Shown: piece by piece, positions 9,001 to 16,466 of the stretch
Position numbering within the stretch: the first letter of the stretch is position 1
Layout: every line of letters starts with the position of its first letter
Assembly: GCF_030644225.1 (NCBI RefSeq)
Contig: NZ_CP128650.1
Location: 630,001-694,000 of the forward strand
DNA: 64,000 nucleotides
Reading direction: 5' to 3'
DNA from: Selenomonas dianae
GTDB lineage: Bacteria > Bacillota > Negativicutes > Selenomonadales > Selenomonadaceae
Translations under genes and position numbers: made by a program
Notes under the pieces: model-generated
What the model saw: only the letters and a program-made list of their open reading frames with translations
What the model was told of the DNA's origin: nothing
The model's database searches: none

Positions 9001-11481
9001 GAGACGATTGATCCCACGGCAACGGTCACGACGGATGCGGGGACAGCGGGGCTTTGGACAAAGGCAAGCGCGGCACAGTTCTCGCACGGCACGGATGCGA
9101 ACTACAACATTCACTATGCAAACGGCAATTTTGCCATCACAAAGCGATCGCTGACCCTTGCCGCAGGCGACAAGAGCCGCATCTACGGCACGGCGAACAG
9201 TACCGCAAACTATGTGAACGGTACGGGGATTTTCCGTCTCAAAGCGGGCAATCTTGTCAATGGTGACAGTATTTCGAGTGTCACGGAGACCATCGACCCG
9301 CGTGCGACCGTCACGACGGACGCGGGCACGGCGGGGCTCAAGACGCAGATTGCAAATGCCGTATTCGGCACGGGCAACGCAAACAACTACGATATCACCT
9401 ATGACGATGGCAGCTTTGCCATTACGAAACGCGATCTGACGCTCCATGCGGGCGACAAGACGCGTATCTACGGCACGGAGAACAGCACCGCGACCTATAC
9501 GGGCGGTACGACAAAGTTCCGCGCCGATGCCGCGACCGCGACGACGGGGCTTGTGAACGGCGATACGGTCGCCGATGTCACGGAGTTCACGAATGCAGTG
9601 CGTACGACGAATGTCGGCACGGCAGGGCTGAAAACCTCGATCACGAACGCACGCTTCGGCACGGGCAAGGCATCGAACTACAACATCAGCTATGCGGATG
9701 GCGGCTTTGCTGTCACGAAGCGCGACCTCTATATCAAGGGCGGCGACAAGACGCGCGCGTACGGTGCGGATAACGCGACGGCACAGTATGTGAACGGGAC
9801 GAACCGTCTCAACGTGCGTGCGGCAGATGCGACGACGGGACTTGTGAACGGCGATGCAGTTTCCTCCATTACGGAGACCATCGACCCGACGGCGACGGTC
9901 ATGACGGATGCGGGGACGGGCGGACTTTGGACGCGTCCCTCCGCCGCACAGTTCTCGCACGGCACGGATGCGAACTACAACATCCACTATGCAGACGGCA
10001 ATTTTGCCATCACGCCGCGCGAGGTTCTTGTGACGGCAGGAAATGTTACGCGTGACTACGGTGCGCCGAATCCCGTCGTGACGGCATATACGATTGAGCG
10101 CGGAGACCGATCCTCGTGGCGCGGGCTTCTCGCGGGCGATGCAGTTACCGGGATTCGTGCCAATTATGCTCCCGGGATGACGGTAACGACACCGGGCGGC
10201 ACATATACAGGTGTGATCCACGTCGATCCCGCTTCCGTCGCCGCCGGATATACGGGCGCTTCGGCGATTGCGAACTATCGCTTCCGCTATGCGCCCGGGA
10301 ATCTCACGATACAGATGCGCGGCTTTGATATGGGGACGCCTGAGGGCAGAGTTGTGACGACGGGGATCTCCTCCGCAGCGCAGATTGTGGCAGGGCTTAC
10401 GGGCAGACATACGGGAATTCCCGGAACTGTGCCGGGGATCGGCGGCTCCGGTATGAATCGGAGCACGAGCGGCATCGGCGGCTCGTCTGTGGGCGGCAGT
10501 GCAGGAAGCAGTGCGGCCGGCGGCTCCGGTGCGAATCGGAGCACGGGCGGCATCGGCGGCTCGTCTGTGGGCGGCAGTGCAGGAAGCAGTGCGGTTGGCG
10601 GCTCCGGTATGAATCGGAGCACGGGCGGCGTCGGCAGCTCGTCTGTGGGCGGTAGTGCAGGAAGCAGTGCGGCCGGCGGCTCCGGTGCGAATCGGAGTAC
10701 GGGCGGCATCGACGGCTCGGGTACGGGACGGAGCTCAGGCTCTGCCGACAGCGCGAATACCGGCGGGAACGCAGGAAGTGGTACCGGTGTCAGCACCTCC
10801 GTCGACGGCGGAGCGGGCAGCGGAACTGCCGGAAACTCCGTAACAGGAGGTGTACCCTCGACGGGAACGCCGCAGGATACAACTTTCGCCGACGGTGTGA
10901 CCGTCAATGTGCCGCAGGACATGGCGCAGACCACATGGACGAACCGCGTTGTTGTTACATCCTCCGGTGCGTCCGAGTCCTATGCGTTTGTTGAGCACAA
11001 GGACGGCTCGTTTGGCTTCGACCTCGGCAGGACGCGCGGCGTCTACGGCGTACGCCCGGAAGAGGTGCCGAACAATACGGCAGAGGCAATTCCCGTGCTC
11101 TTTACGGACGGCGGTTCGCGTGACCTCGACGGCATCTATACGATCAACTACGCGCCGGAGAAACTGGCGATCAAGCCCGCCTCGAAGAAGGTTGACATCC
11201 CCGACCCGAAGGAAATCCGCAATACGTCGGAGCAGACACTCAGCTTCCTCTATCAGACGCAGAACGGTTCTTTTGAAGTGACGTTTGGCAATGGGATTGT
11301 AACGCTCTATCCGAAGAACGATGCGGCGCTGACAATCATCACAAGCAAGGATCGCAAGGCGGAGCGTGCTGTGCTCGCCTCGGGGCTTCTCACGTCGATC
11401 GAGGATCTCGGCGTAACGCCCGTGGAGATCCGTGCCGTCTACATCTTTAAGGTACTTGACGGACAGACGGAAGGAGCATAA
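1..11481 (+). CDS. Giant TPS-type haemagglutinin/adhesin exoprotein (5' end outside window)
   Basis: The frame is already open at base 1, so the signal peptide and true start lie upstream; about 3,826 residues are visible. The first ~60 residues match the filamentous-haemagglutinin TPS secretion domain (NPSEIFGTLSANGRVFLVNP, then GVLFAPGAQVN). A very long region of short Gly/Thr/Asn-rich beta-helix-like repeats follows to about nt 7300. Tandem MBG-type domains (AGDKSRVYG, then NGDxxxxVTETID, then NYxIxYxDGxFxI) run from about nt 7400 to 10300, then a Gly/Ser/Asn-rich 26-residue tandem repeat, then a short C-terminal domain. It is probably exported by a TpsB outer-membrane transporter such as the one at 32979-34622 and acts as a surface adhesin. 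The ligand is unknown. No internal stop or frameshift was seen. Confidence 0.9.
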   Translation, partial: NIAANERVNIYQPNAQAALLNRVLGGNPSEIFGTLSANGRVFLVNPAGVLFAPGAQVNAGSILASTMNITNADFMAGKYAFVGTPTDGKIINRASLIAKNEGTVALLGKNVVNEGVIVARKGAAVLAAGEAVSLDFNGDGKVSVVPTQAAMEQAVTNKGLVEADGGLVFMSAATGDALTRSAVNQEGIVRAASLDGAAGSVRMTANDVRLAAGSVTDVSGAKAGTVEIGGGWQGTGDLAHAQNVTIERGAAVRADATEAGNAGGTVAVWSDGMTKFAGEITARGKGTGAGGAVETSGAKVQITGSVNASSEAGKGGEWLIDPEDIEVKERLAGDPLLGNSMADVQTVTDTLNNGTSVSIQTANYLTATDDNSITVSKAITKTAGGDATLSLKATGSININDDITSTSGKLNVDITSDTNKTAGGSVSVANGKSIKTLGGNVKIGGGLVENGVGFANSQSDEAGITLNHAVINTTDAGGTAGGNVELAGSTTANKAGVSLSGTTITAGTGKVTLAGKSTGGGKGISIDGGSTITTRSVELRTDSLDLAGTITGDNDPSGSAKVWTLSDGKTINFGTGSGGLDLAGDTFSSTGKIKDFHKNIVGDAAQKANITASGVTADNDLAIDSGAGTLTVSDAVSDAVKVATGHALTLGSKHNITGAGVITADTLALDAAAAEVSLTGTNAIGKLDGKAEGLTFRNGGNLTVGGETGLVTAAGGADIEVTAGNLTIGTHGMMNGAGAMKLKASGTLALDANAKVNSTGTADTSFEANIVNIGAGAKVKTTGGKINVKTDKLSLPPGEIGVLSSANGAVTIETKSAGTTMSVAVSGFPAANIALASLDFIDSGTGAVQLGNADTGNIEIGATPVNAPLSVVSHDTIKVKGAVTNTNNKDISLTGNTVNFDAGSSLAAGSGKTKIVADEVQLENGTFSGTGVFAVQKKTAGNFDVGGASTFLSNASIGKLAAGDFSNVAIGAKDNAGTATIGEISALPQYTSILTNGALSLTGTVHGGTANTLALHGTGLTQTTTAGFKIGKLLLLGKGDMKIDSQRNEIENIAADLTDTGSLTLTNKKDMNVAMIENRNVDPPKNVEGIEAKSTHIKLDAGKKLNVAEKIKTKENATLVADDMNLGNKMDVGKTLTLEKADNTQAINVGKGSNDWNIDNAKYDNIKIGGNGQSGNININGATFKKPSDIETTGDVKLTGETKAGADGKSDMKIKAHAATLPTAADTLAVKNLTLDLSGGIDLGLGKVKGDKDGKITTKGADSTQNIVISDNASDAGASDFRIAYRTINDTLTGFKGFDVAGEKHVYFYGGSVKKSINAAGKEGVEVRGNLTIEGVGTKLKIGADTSKADHDPASVITGGFTVKEGMTVHVKGSGGTSKETGAEINIQTGGNIHLEKNAKLMVEGNYAQATLNARNGDVVLNEKAKVQVAPGSTPVWVDVTGNKLQLDKEAQLNSGDDTVGALRVHTDEIVTPTADDNTTNIVGKSGLVITRKTNGNLTLNNNSASGAGLHITSDQLNGKLFGNEFSELVLGDNRSNTVTIDGLTANNRVVVKTAETGKTVIGAGGLNVGPNWKVTLTTGAIENSGGAGVMNIGAGSALNLYTNNITNLVAHKDHPSDTNTTPSVTGTGTLGISTYNGSKTIGLGDGAAGDLQLTNDKFTNVFGPNFSHYSIGRLDQDKQSTINVAGSNLKQDATLQANNINFTGDLTLADDKTLTVNANTSASQTAGKVTASNLALLGGNIALDKDNAIGTLAADAYAVSVKSDKLKIGTVTTPAGASVLSRTISGVKAGSITSGGTTANGNIKLAADKMTFDAAVEGKGALELEQATAGTALNVGKTGTGLTLGADLFGGNKIKDGFEHIYLGRKDVSGDVNVGGTLNFLDPTTIRSGETSGKMNLDGSAKINTNNNSLNLASKELKTAAGSEVNTGMGDLTLKTDNMELNGKMKGKKALNILPLSHNRDIKLGGSVNEADKLSLLKRYFSDVDRTFWEYEIINIGDRGGGGRLYQSGTIDMPFTVNIQQAITSGSGGVDVEGTIHTNGRDYTVASREVNLKNAHINADSTTGGTHGNVAIQADTLNTENSDISGNGEVSFDTYTPDKEISFGTPGSGGAPTGLVLGENVFGENGLLKNKPGSKFKKIRIGGDNAGNISVGNVTIPDTLSNGLEIKTKHDVTSTGVMKSVPVLDVQANSVNLTGPNEIQKIGNVTSEHGVHIETAKGTTISGKVTGKTTPINIKNSGGGDVTIASGGQIVGTGTSDVVIEARGGSFKNKRGADAIRTAPGHRYVVHTEDSVENEINGLVFEFRKYGMDYDDPHKPQPPAGKNAMYYKYQPTLKFYSTRAYGDDNSKFFNATAGFYIQDDGNEKRRALDKAEVDFLRDHVKDSGTHHFGISKTTNVNADIHTADGTVTNAMTDVTRRAGTPTYGSESANASEKITFDNTKKDSTGKEYNALNYKIEIDYRIVPRTVTVRGKTSTVNYDGTAHSYTGTNGVIFDNFAEGETATTPGLLSGSVSYTPIADVTKTTGYAQGAVHAGEYSVDLKNSTLSATNYKFKYVPGKLTVRPIDIHFTAPSGERIYGAPNDAVTMTSGTTHTGTLISGDSFAQYAATATDGGNPVTERTGVGSYTMTLSGAALAPGSRSLATDYNITSSTGTLTIKKRPLTITAGDKSRVYGDANATAGYINNTGKVNVGQATATSGLVNGDAIDDVTETIDSAATVTTNAGTTGLWIKATNPHFSSGTAANYDINYVDGHFHIKQRPLTLAAGDKSRIYGTANSTANYVNGTGLFRLKAGNLVNGDSISSVTETIDSRATVTTDAGTAGLKTQIVGAVFGTGNANNYDITYDDGSFAITKRDLTLHAGDKTRIYGTENSTATYTGGTTKFRADAATATTGLVNGDTVADVEESTDALVTTNAGTAGLKTQITNATFGTGKASNYNISYADGGFAVKKRDLYITAGDKSRVYGDANETAHYVNGTSRLNVRAADATTGLVNGDAVSSITETIDPTATVTTDAGTAGLWTKASAAQFSHGTDANYNIHYANGNFAITKRSLTLAAGDKSRIYGTANSTANYVNGTGIFRLKAGNLVNGDSISSVTETIDPRATVTTDAGTAGLKTQIANAVFGTGNANNYDITYDDGSFAITKRDLTLHAGDKTRIYGTENSTATYTGGTTKFRADAATATTGLVNGDTVADVTEFTNAVRTTNVGTAGLKTSITNARFGTGKASNYNISYADGGFAVTKRDLYIKGGDKTRAYGADNATAQYVNGTNRLNVRAADATTGLVNGDAVSSITETIDPTATVMTDAGTGGLWTRPSAAQFSHGTDANYNIHYADGNFAITPREVLVTAGNVTRDYGAPNPVVTAYTIERGDRSSWRGLLAGDAVTGIRANYAPGMTVTTPGGTYTGVIHVDPASVAAGYTGASAIANYRFRYAPGNLTIQMRGFDMGTPEGRVVTTGISSAAQIVAGLTGRHTGIPGTVPGIGGSGMNRSTSGIGGSSVGGSAGSSAAGGSGANRSTGGIGGSSVGGSAGSSAVGGSGMNRSTGGVGSSSVGGSAGSSAAGGSGANRSTGGIDGSGTGRSSGSADSANTGGNAGSGTGVSTSVDGGAGSGTAGNSVTGGVPSTGTPQDTTFADGVTVNVPQDMAQTTWTNRVVVTSSGASESYAFVEHKDGSFGFDLGRTRGVYGVRPEEVPNNTAEAIPVLFTDGGSRDLDGIYTINYAPEKLAIKPASKKVDIPDPKEIRNTSEQTLSFLYQTQNGSFEVTFGNGIVTLYPKNDAALTIITSKDRKAERAVLASGLLTSIEDLGVTPVEIRAVYIFKVLDGQTEGA
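8278..10023 (+). repeat. Two tandem 873-bp blocks of three MBG domains
   Basis: Three successive MBG units start at 8278 (LTLAAGDKSRIYG), 8563 (LTLHAGDKTRIYG) and 8854 (LYITAGDKSRVYG). The same series restarts at 9151, 9436 and 9727, an exact offset of 873 bp (291 codons), with high nucleotide identity. This indicates a recent in-frame duplication of a three-domain block inside the adhesin gene. A related but more diverged unit precedes it at about 7980. Confidence 0.85.
10441..10722 (+). repeat. 78-bp in-frame tandem repeat, Gly/Ser-rich linker
   Basis: Copies start at 10441, 10519, 10597 and 10675 (period 78 bp, 26 residues; the last copy is partial). Each encodes GGSGxNRSTxGIGGSSVGGS followed by AGSSA. 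The in-frame period means copy-number change would alter linker length without breaking the gene. Confidence 0.9.
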
Positions 11482-11489
11482 AACGATAG

Positions 11490-11534
11490 GAGGCTGCTGT
11501 ACGAAGGAAAAACTCGTGCAGCAGCCTCTTTTTC
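11490..11534 (+). terminator. Intrinsic terminator of the first exoprotein gene
   Basis: A 15-bp stem pairs 11490-11504 with 11514-11528 (GAGGCTGCTG with CAGCAGCCTC, extended by ACGA with TCGT and one G-U pair). It is followed by a T-run and lies 8 bp after the TAA stop. Confidence 0.9.
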
Positions 11535-11566
11535 TAAAATCATTTTGACTTTTTGTCATTTTGCTC

Positions 11567-11595
11567 TTGACTTTTTGCTTTTTCCCGTGTATATT
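11567..11595 (+). promoter_or_regulatory. Sigma-A-type promoter of the hrcA heat-shock operon
   Basis: The -35 box TTGACT (11567-11572) and -10 box TATATT (11590-11595) are separated by 17 bp. Transcription would start just before the CIRCE operator, the usual arrangement for HrcA repression. Confidence 0.85.
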
Positions 11596-11610
11596 CAGTA
11601 TAGATTTTGA

Positions 11611-11637
11611 TTAGCACTCAGTTTTATAGAGTGCTAA
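11611..11637 (+). promoter_or_regulatory. CIRCE operator (HrcA binding site)
   Basis: TTAGCACTC, nine spacer bases, then GAGTGCTAA: a perfect match to the CIRCE inverted repeat. It sits between the promoter and hrcA, so the operon is predicted to be autorepressed by HrcA and relieved on heat shock. Confidence 0.97.
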
Positions 11638-11676
11638 CAGCGATTGAAACGCATTGAAAGGAGAGGAGAGGGGTGA

Positions 11677-12711
11677 ATGTCGGACGATCTGGACGCACGC
11701 AAGAGTCAGATCCTGTGGGCGGTCGTCGATGACTATATCGCATCGGCGGAGCCGGTCGGGTCGCGCACCCTTGCAAAGAAATACAATCTCGGCATCAGCC
11801 CGGCCACCATTCGGAACGAGATGGCGGATCTCGAGATGCTCGGTTATCTCGAACATCCACATACATCCGCCGGACGCATTCCGTCGTCGAAGGGCTATCG
11901 GTACTACGTCGACGGGCTTCAACCCGTCGCGCCTGTGACGGACGCCGAGAAAAAGAAGATTCACGACTGGTACAACAGGCGCGTGCGGCGGCTCGACGAG
12001 GTGTTTCAGGAGACGGCGCGGCTGATTGCGGATGTGACGCATAATGTTTCACTTGTGCTTGCACCGCAGGCGGCACAGTCCACATTCCGTATGTTGCAGT
12101 TTCTGCCTCTCGATATGCGGCACGCGATTGCCGTGCTCATGACGGACGCGGGCTTCGTGGAGAACCGCATCGTCGAGATTCCGGACGGTGCGACATTCGC
12201 GGACTTTCAGCGCATGGCGGGGGCGGTCAATACGACGCTCTCGGGCAAGGCGCTCAGCGATGTGACAAAGACGGATATGCGCCGTGTGCGCGATGCCATC
12301 GGCGACGAATCCATTTTCGTTGCTGCCGTGGAGGTCATGCACCGTGCGCTTGAGGGGCGGTCGGAGGATCGTCTCTACCTCGGCGGGACGGCGCAGCTTC
12401 TGGGCAATCCCGAGTTTCAGGATCTCGATCGCGTCCGCGCGATGCTGCTCGTCCTTGAGCGTGAGGATCTCGTCAAGGACATCCTGCACACGCACGCGGG
12501 CGAGGGGCTTGAGGTCACCATCGGGCGCGAGAACAAGAGCAGCACGTTCTGGGACAGCAGTTTTATCACGGCGACGTACCATGTCGACGGTAGGCTGCTC
12601 GGGACGATTGCCGTGCTCGGTCCGACGCGCATGGAGTACGCGAAGTCAATGCGTATCCTGGACTATGTGAACACAAATCTGACAGAGATGATCTATCAGC
12701 TGAAATGGTAG
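11677..12711 (+). CDS. hrcA: Heat-inducible transcription repressor HrcA
   Basis: 344 residues, the normal length for HrcA. The N-terminal winged helix carries the family pattern SxPVGSRTLxKKYxLGISPATIRNEMADLE (split here only by family variation), then LGYLEHPHTSAGRIPSSKGY. The C-terminal part is the HrcA sensor domain and contains KSSTFWDSSFITATY. The ATG at 11677 follows a purine-rich GGAGAGGAGAGGGG ribosome-binding region. It is the first gene of the CIRCE-controlled hrcA-grpE-dnaK-dnaJ operon and should bind the operator just upstream. GroEL is known to help HrcA fold in other Firmicutes; no groEL is present here. Confidence 0.97.
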   Translation: MSDDLDARKSQILWAVVDDYIASAEPVGSRTLAKKYNLGISPATIRNEMADLEMLGYLEHPHTSAGRIPSSKGYRYYVDGLQPVAPVTDAEKKKIHDWYNRRVRRLDEVFQETARLIADVTHNVSLVLAPQAAQSTFRMLQFLPLDMRHAIAVLMTDAGFVENRIVEIPDGATFADFQRMAGAVNTTLSGKALSDVTKTDMRRVRDAIGDESIFVAAVEVMHRALEGRSEDRLYLGGTAQLLGNPEFQDLDRVRAMLLVLEREDLVKDILHTHAGEGLEVTIGRENKSSTFWDSSFITATYHVDGRLLGTIAVLGPTRMEYAKSMRILDYVNTNLTEMIYQLKW

Positions 12712-12725
12712 GAGAGGTGAACGGC

Positions 12726-13277
12726 TTGCAGGAAAAGGAAGAGCTGACCGCAGAGGAGCAGCCCGTGGAGGAAGTAACGGACACGGAGAACGCTCCCGCC
12801 GATGTGACCGTGGAGGATGTTCCCACTGAGGAGGACAAGACCGCCGCACTCGAAGCGGAGGTGAAGGAAAAGAACGACCGCATCCTTCGGCTTCAGGCGG
12901 ATTTTGAGAACTTCCGCCGCCGTACGGCGAAGGAGAAGGAGGAACTTGCCGCCGTCATCACGCAGAACCTGCTCACGGATCTTCTGCCGCTGCTCGATAA
13001 CTTCGAGCGGGCGATGGCGGTCGAGCAGTCGGACGGCGCGGCATTCCAAAAGGGCGTGGAGATGATCTTCACGCAGCTGCGCGAGGTCATGGAGAAGCAC
13101 GGGCTTGAGCACATCGAGGCAGAGGGGCGGCTCTTCGACCCGAATGTGCATCAGGCAGTCATGCGTGTGGAGAACTCCGATGTGGAGGACGGCACGATCA
13201 CACAGGTATTACAGAAGGGCTATCAGGCAAAGGGCAGGGTCATCCGTCCCGCCATGGTGCAGGTAGCCGGTAACTAA
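12726..13277 (+). CDS. grpE: DnaK nucleotide-exchange factor GrpE
   Basis: GrpE releases ADP from DnaK as a dimer. The first ~50 residues are acidic and disordered, followed by a long coiled coil (LEAEVKEKNDRILRLQADFE, then NFRRRTAKEKEEL) and the beta-wing domain with FDPNVHQAVMRVE and VLQKGYQAKGRVIRPAMVQV. The frame is open from an ATG at 12705 that overlaps hrcA but has no Shine-Dalgarno. GGAGAGG at 12712-12718 fits the TTG at 12726 best, so I prefer that start; GTG 12717 is another option. The product is 183 residues from TTG, or 190 from the ATG. Confidence 0.93.
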   Translation: MQEKEELTAEEQPVEEVTDTENAPADVTVEDVPTEEDKTAALEAEVKEKNDRILRLQADFENFRRRTAKEKEELAAVITQNLLTDLLPLLDNFERAMAVEQSDGAAFQKGVEMIFTQLREVMEKHGLEHIEAEGRLFDPNVHQAVMRVENSDVEDGTITQVLQKGYQAKGRVIRPAMVQVAGN

Positions 13278-13315
13278 GAGAATAACATCTATATAAGATT
13301 TTGGAGGAATATAAA

Positions 13316-15175
13316 ATGGCTAAAGTAATTGGTATCGATCTTGGAACGACAAACTCCGTTGTTTCCGTGATGGAGGGCGGCGAACCGACGGTTATCACGA
13401 ACCCCGAGGGCAGCCGTATTACGCCGTCCGTCGTGGGCTTTACAAAGGACGGGCAGCGCCTTGTCGGGCGGCTTGCGAAGAATCAGGCAGTTTCGAATCC
13501 CGACCGCACGATCTCGTCCATCAAGCGTCACATGGGCGAGGGCAACTATCATGTGACCATCGACGGCAAGAACTACACGCCGCCCGAGATCTCCGCGATG
13601 ATCCTGCAGAAGCTCAAGAGCGATGCGGAGGCATACCTTGGCGAGACCGTCACGCAGGCGGTTATCACCGTCCCTGCGTACTTCAACGACAGCCAGCGTC
13701 AGGCGACGAAGGATGCGGGCAAGATCGCAGGGCTTGAGGTGTTGCGCATCATCAACGAGCCGACGGCAGCGGCGCTCGCCTACGGCCTCGACAAGGATCA
13801 GGACGAAACGGTGCTCGTCTTTGACCTCGGCGGCGGCACGTTCGACGTGTCCATCCTCGAACTCAGCGAAGGCGTGTTCGAGGTCAAGGCGACGAACGGC
13901 GACACGGTACTCGGCGGCGACGACTTCGATAAGAAGGTCATGGACTGGATGGTTGAGGAGTTCAAGAAGGAGAACGGCATCGACCTCTCGCAGGACAAGA
14001 TGAGCGCACAGCGTCTTATCGAGGCGGCGGAGAAGGCGAAGATCGAGCTTTCGAGCATGAGCCAGACGAACATCAACCTGCCGTTCATCACGGCGGATGC
14101 GACGGGACCGAAGCATCTCGACCTCACGCTCTCGCGTGCGAAGTTTGACGAGCTGACGGCGGATCTCGTGGAGCGCACAATGATTCCGACGCGCAAGGCG
14201 ATGGAGGATGCAGGGCTTTCGGGCAGCGACATCGACAAGATCATCCTCGTTGGCGGTTCGTCCCGTATTCCTGCCGTGCAGGAGGCAATTCGCAAGATCC
14301 TCGGCAAGGAGCCCTCGAAGGGTGTGAACCCCGATGAGTGCGTGTCCATCGGCGCGGCGATCCAGGGCGGCGTGCTCGTCGGCGAGGTCAAGGACGTGCT
14401 GCTCCTCGATGTCACCCCGCTCTCGCTCGGCATCGAGACCCTTGGCGGTGTCTGCACGAAGATCATCGACCGCAACACCACCATCCCGACCTCGAAGAGT
14501 CAGGTGTTCTCCACGGCGGCGGACAATCAGCCGGGCGTTGAGATCCACGTCCTGCAGGGCGAGCGTGAGATGGCGGCAGGCAACAAGACGCTCGGCAGAT
14601 TCCAGCTCACGGACATCCCGCCCGCACCGCGCGGCGTACCCCAGATCGAGGTCAAGTTCGACATCGACGCGAACGGCATCGTCAACGTGTCGGCAAAGGA
14701 TCTCGGTACGGGCAAGGAGCAGAAGATTACGATCCAGTCCGACAGCGGCATGAGCAAGGACGACATCGAGCGCATGGTCAAGGAAGCAGAGGCACACGCC
14801 GCCGAGGACAAGAAGCAGCGGGAAGCCGTTGACGCACGCAATGCGGGCGACAGTCTCGTCTATCAGGCGGAGAAGGCGATCAAGGATCTCGGCGCGAATG
14901 CGGATCAGGCGCTCGTCCAGAAGACGCAGACTGCCATCGACAAGCTGAAGGAAGCCCTCAAGGGCTCGGACATCGAGGCGATCAAGGCGGCGACCGAGGA
15001 GGCACGCCAGCCGCTCTACGAGCTCTCCGCTGCGGCATATCAGCAGGCACAGCAGGCGACGGGCGCGGCAGGTGCTGCGCCGGGCGCGGATGCGGGAGCA
15101 AACGCGCAGAACGCGCCGCAGGACGACAACGTTGTTGACGCGGAGTTCACCGAAGTCAAGGACGATAAGAAGTAA
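13316..15175 (+). CDS. dnaK: Molecular chaperone DnaK (Hsp70)
   Basis: 619 residues. The ATPase domain (1-~360) shows the phosphate loop [29 protein letters not shown] and [16 protein letters not shown]. The substrate-binding domain (~370-500) has [18 protein letters not shown]. The helical lid ends in an Ala/Gly-rich tail and [12 protein letters not shown], the typical bacterial C-terminal motif. The ATG at 13316 lies 8 bases after GGAGG; an in-frame TTG at 13301 is upstream of that site and unlikely to be used. It works with GrpE and DnaJ encoded on either side. Confidence 0.99.
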   Translation: MAKVIGIDLGTTNSVVSVMEGGEPTVITNPEGSRITPSVVGFTKDGQRLVGRLAKNQAVSNPDRTISSIKRHMGEGNYHVTIDGKNYTPPEISAMILQKLKSDAEAYLGETVTQAVITVPAYFNDSQRQATKDAGKIAGLEVLRIINEPTAAALAYGLDKDQDETVLVFDLGGGTFDVSILELSEGVFEVKATNGDTVLGGDDFDKKVMDWMVEEFKKENGIDLSQDKMSAQRLIEAAEKAKIELSSMSQTNINLPFITADATGPKHLDLTLSRAKFDELTADLVERTMIPTRKAMEDAGLSGSDIDKIILVGGSSRIPAVQEAIRKILGKEPSKGVNPDECVSIGAAIQGGVLVGEVKDVLLLDVTPLSLGIETLGGVCTKIIDRNTTIPTSKSQVFSTAADNQPGVEIHVLQGEREMAAGNKTLGRFQLTDIPPAPRGVPQIEVKFDIDANGIVNVSAKDLGTGKEQKITIQSDSGMSKDDIERMVKEAEAHAAEDKKQREAVDARNAGDSLVYQAEKAIKDLGANADQALVQKTQTAIDKLKEALKGSDIEAIKAATEEARQPLYELSAAAYQQAQQATGAAGAAPGADAGANAQNAPQDDNVVDAEFTEVKDDKK

Positions 15176-15184
15176 GGTGGTATC

Positions 15185-16330
15185 GTGAGCGAGAAACGCG
15201 ATTACTACGAAGTCCTGGGCGTCCAAAAGGGCGCCTCGGACGACGAAATCAAAAAGGCATACAAGAAACTCGCACGCAAGTACCACCCCGACCTCAACCG
15301 TGACGACCCCAAGACTGCCGAGGAGAAATTCAAGGAGGTCAACGAGGCGTACGATGTGCTGAAGGATCCGCAGAAGAAGGCAGCGTACGACCAGTTCGGC
15401 CACGATGCCTTTGACCCGCGGCGCGGCGGTTCTGCCGGAGGGAATCCCTTCGGTGGGGCGGGCGGCTTCGGCAGCTTCGATATGAACGACATCTTCGATA
15501 TGTTCGGTATGGGCGGCGGTCGCCGCGCACGCCGGCAGGGACCCGAGCGCGGCGCCGATCTGCGTTACGACCTTGAGATCTCGTTCGAGGAGGCGGCGTT
15601 CGGCAAGGAGGTCGAGCTCTCCATCCCGCGTGAGGAGAATTGCCCGACCTGCGGCGGCTCGGGCGCGGCAAAGGGATCGAGCGCGGAGACGTGTTCGACT
15701 TGCCACGGCACGGGGCAGGAGCAAGTCATGCAGCGGACGATGTTCGGCAGTATGATGACCTCGCGCACGTGCAGCCGGTGCAACGGCACGGGCAAGATCA
15801 TCAAGAATCCGTGCGGCGACTGCCACGGTTCGGGGCGCAAGCGCATCACAAGGACGATCAAGGTCAACATCCCGCGCGGCGTGGACGACGGACAGCGCGT
15901 CCGCGTTTCGGGCGGCGGCGAGGCAGGGGTGCGCGGCGGCGCGAGCGGCGATCTCTACGTCTACATCTTCATCCGTCCGCATAAGCTCTTTCAGCGGCGC
16001 GGCAACGATGTTCTCATCGAGATTCCGATTACGTTCGTACAGGCATCGCTCGGCGATACGGTACAAGTACCGACCCTTGACGGCGCGGTTGATCTCAAGG
16101 TGCCGGCGGGCATTCAGACGGGAACCGTCCTGCGCATCAAGGGCAAGGGCATTCCGAACCTGCGCGGTACGGGGCGCGGCGACGAGCACGTCCGCGTCAA
16201 GGTCACGACACCGCAAAAGCTCTCCTCGAAGCAGAAGGATCTTCTCAAGGAGTTTGCCGCGCTCAGCGGCGATGCGGTGAATCCGGAGCAGAAGAGTTTT
16301 ACGGAGAAGTTCAAGGATCTCTTTACATAA
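15185..16330 (+). CDS. dnaJ: Co-chaperone DnaJ (Hsp40)
   Basis: 381 residues with complete type-I DnaJ architecture: J domain (1-~70) with the HPD motif in KYHPDLN, a Gly/Phe-rich linker ([15 protein letters not shown]), four CxxCxGxG zinc-binding repeats ([32 protein letters not shown]), and the C-terminal substrate-binding region. Translation starts at GTG 15185, nine bases after the dnaK stop, with GGTGG upstream. It delivers substrates to DnaK and stimulates its ATPase. It is the last gene of the heat-shock operon, ended by the terminator at 16338. Confidence 0.98.
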   Translation: MSEKRDYYEVLGVQKGASDDEIKKAYKKLARKYHPDLNRDDPKTAEEKFKEVNEAYDVLKDPQKKAAYDQFGHDAFDPRRGGSAGGNPFGGAGGFGSFDMNDIFDMFGMGGGRRARRQGPERGADLRYDLEISFEEAAFGKEVELSIPREENCPTCGGSGAAKGSSAETCSTCHGTGQEQVMQRTMFGSMMTSRTCSRCNGTGKIIKNPCGDCHGSGRKRITRTIKVNIPRGVDDGQRVRVSGGGEAGVRGGASGDLYVYIFIRPHKLFQRRGNDVLIEIPITFVQASLGDTVQVPTLDGAVDLKVPAGIQTGTVLRIKGKGIPNLRGTGRGDEHVRVKVTTPQKLSSKQKDLLKEFAALSGDAVNPEQKSFTEKFKDLFT

Positions 16331-16337
16331 GACAGGG

Positions 16338-16381
16338 GGCTGTTGCATGTGGGCGTTTTGTCCTCATGCAACAGCCTTTTT
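16338..16381 (+). terminator. Intrinsic terminator of the hrcA-dnaJ operon
   Basis: GGCTGTTGCATG (16338-16349) pairs with CATGCAACAGCC (16365-16376), giving a 12-bp perfect stem followed by TTTTT. It begins 8 bases after the dnaJ stop. Confidence 0.92.
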
Positions 16382-16386
16382 CTGCA

Positions 16387-16415
16387 TTGACATTGGTTCA
16401 GACATTTGTTACGAT
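16387..16415 (+). promoter_or_regulatory. Sigma-A-type promoter for the gene at 16467
   Basis: TTGACA (16387-16392), 17-bp spacer, TACGAT (16410-16415). It lies directly after the dnaJ terminator and about 50 bp before the next start codon. Confidence 0.75.
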
Positions 16416-16466
16416 AAGCGATACTGGATTTTGTATTTTGAAAGACGCTTGATGGCAGGAGGGCTC

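Noticed and set aside
8209-10410. 733-codon minus-strand open frame with internal repeats
   Set aside because: Mirror of the MBG repeats of the + strand adhesin; the periodicity is inherited from the real gene.
8278-10722. Regular repeats that might suggest a CRISPR array
   Set aside because: The repeats are long, in frame and coding, with no short identical repeats separated by unique spacers; no cas genes are present.
13289-16348. 1,019-codon minus-strand open frame opposite dnaK and dnaJ
   Set aside because: Antisense shadow of two certain genes; long antisense frames against dnaK are a well-known artefact of its codon use. Composition is Arg/Leu/His-rich with no domain.
16347-16466. Extended start for the gene at 16467
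   Set aside because: The extension would overlap the dnaJ terminator and the gene's own promoter; the ATG at 16467 has a good ribosome-binding site.
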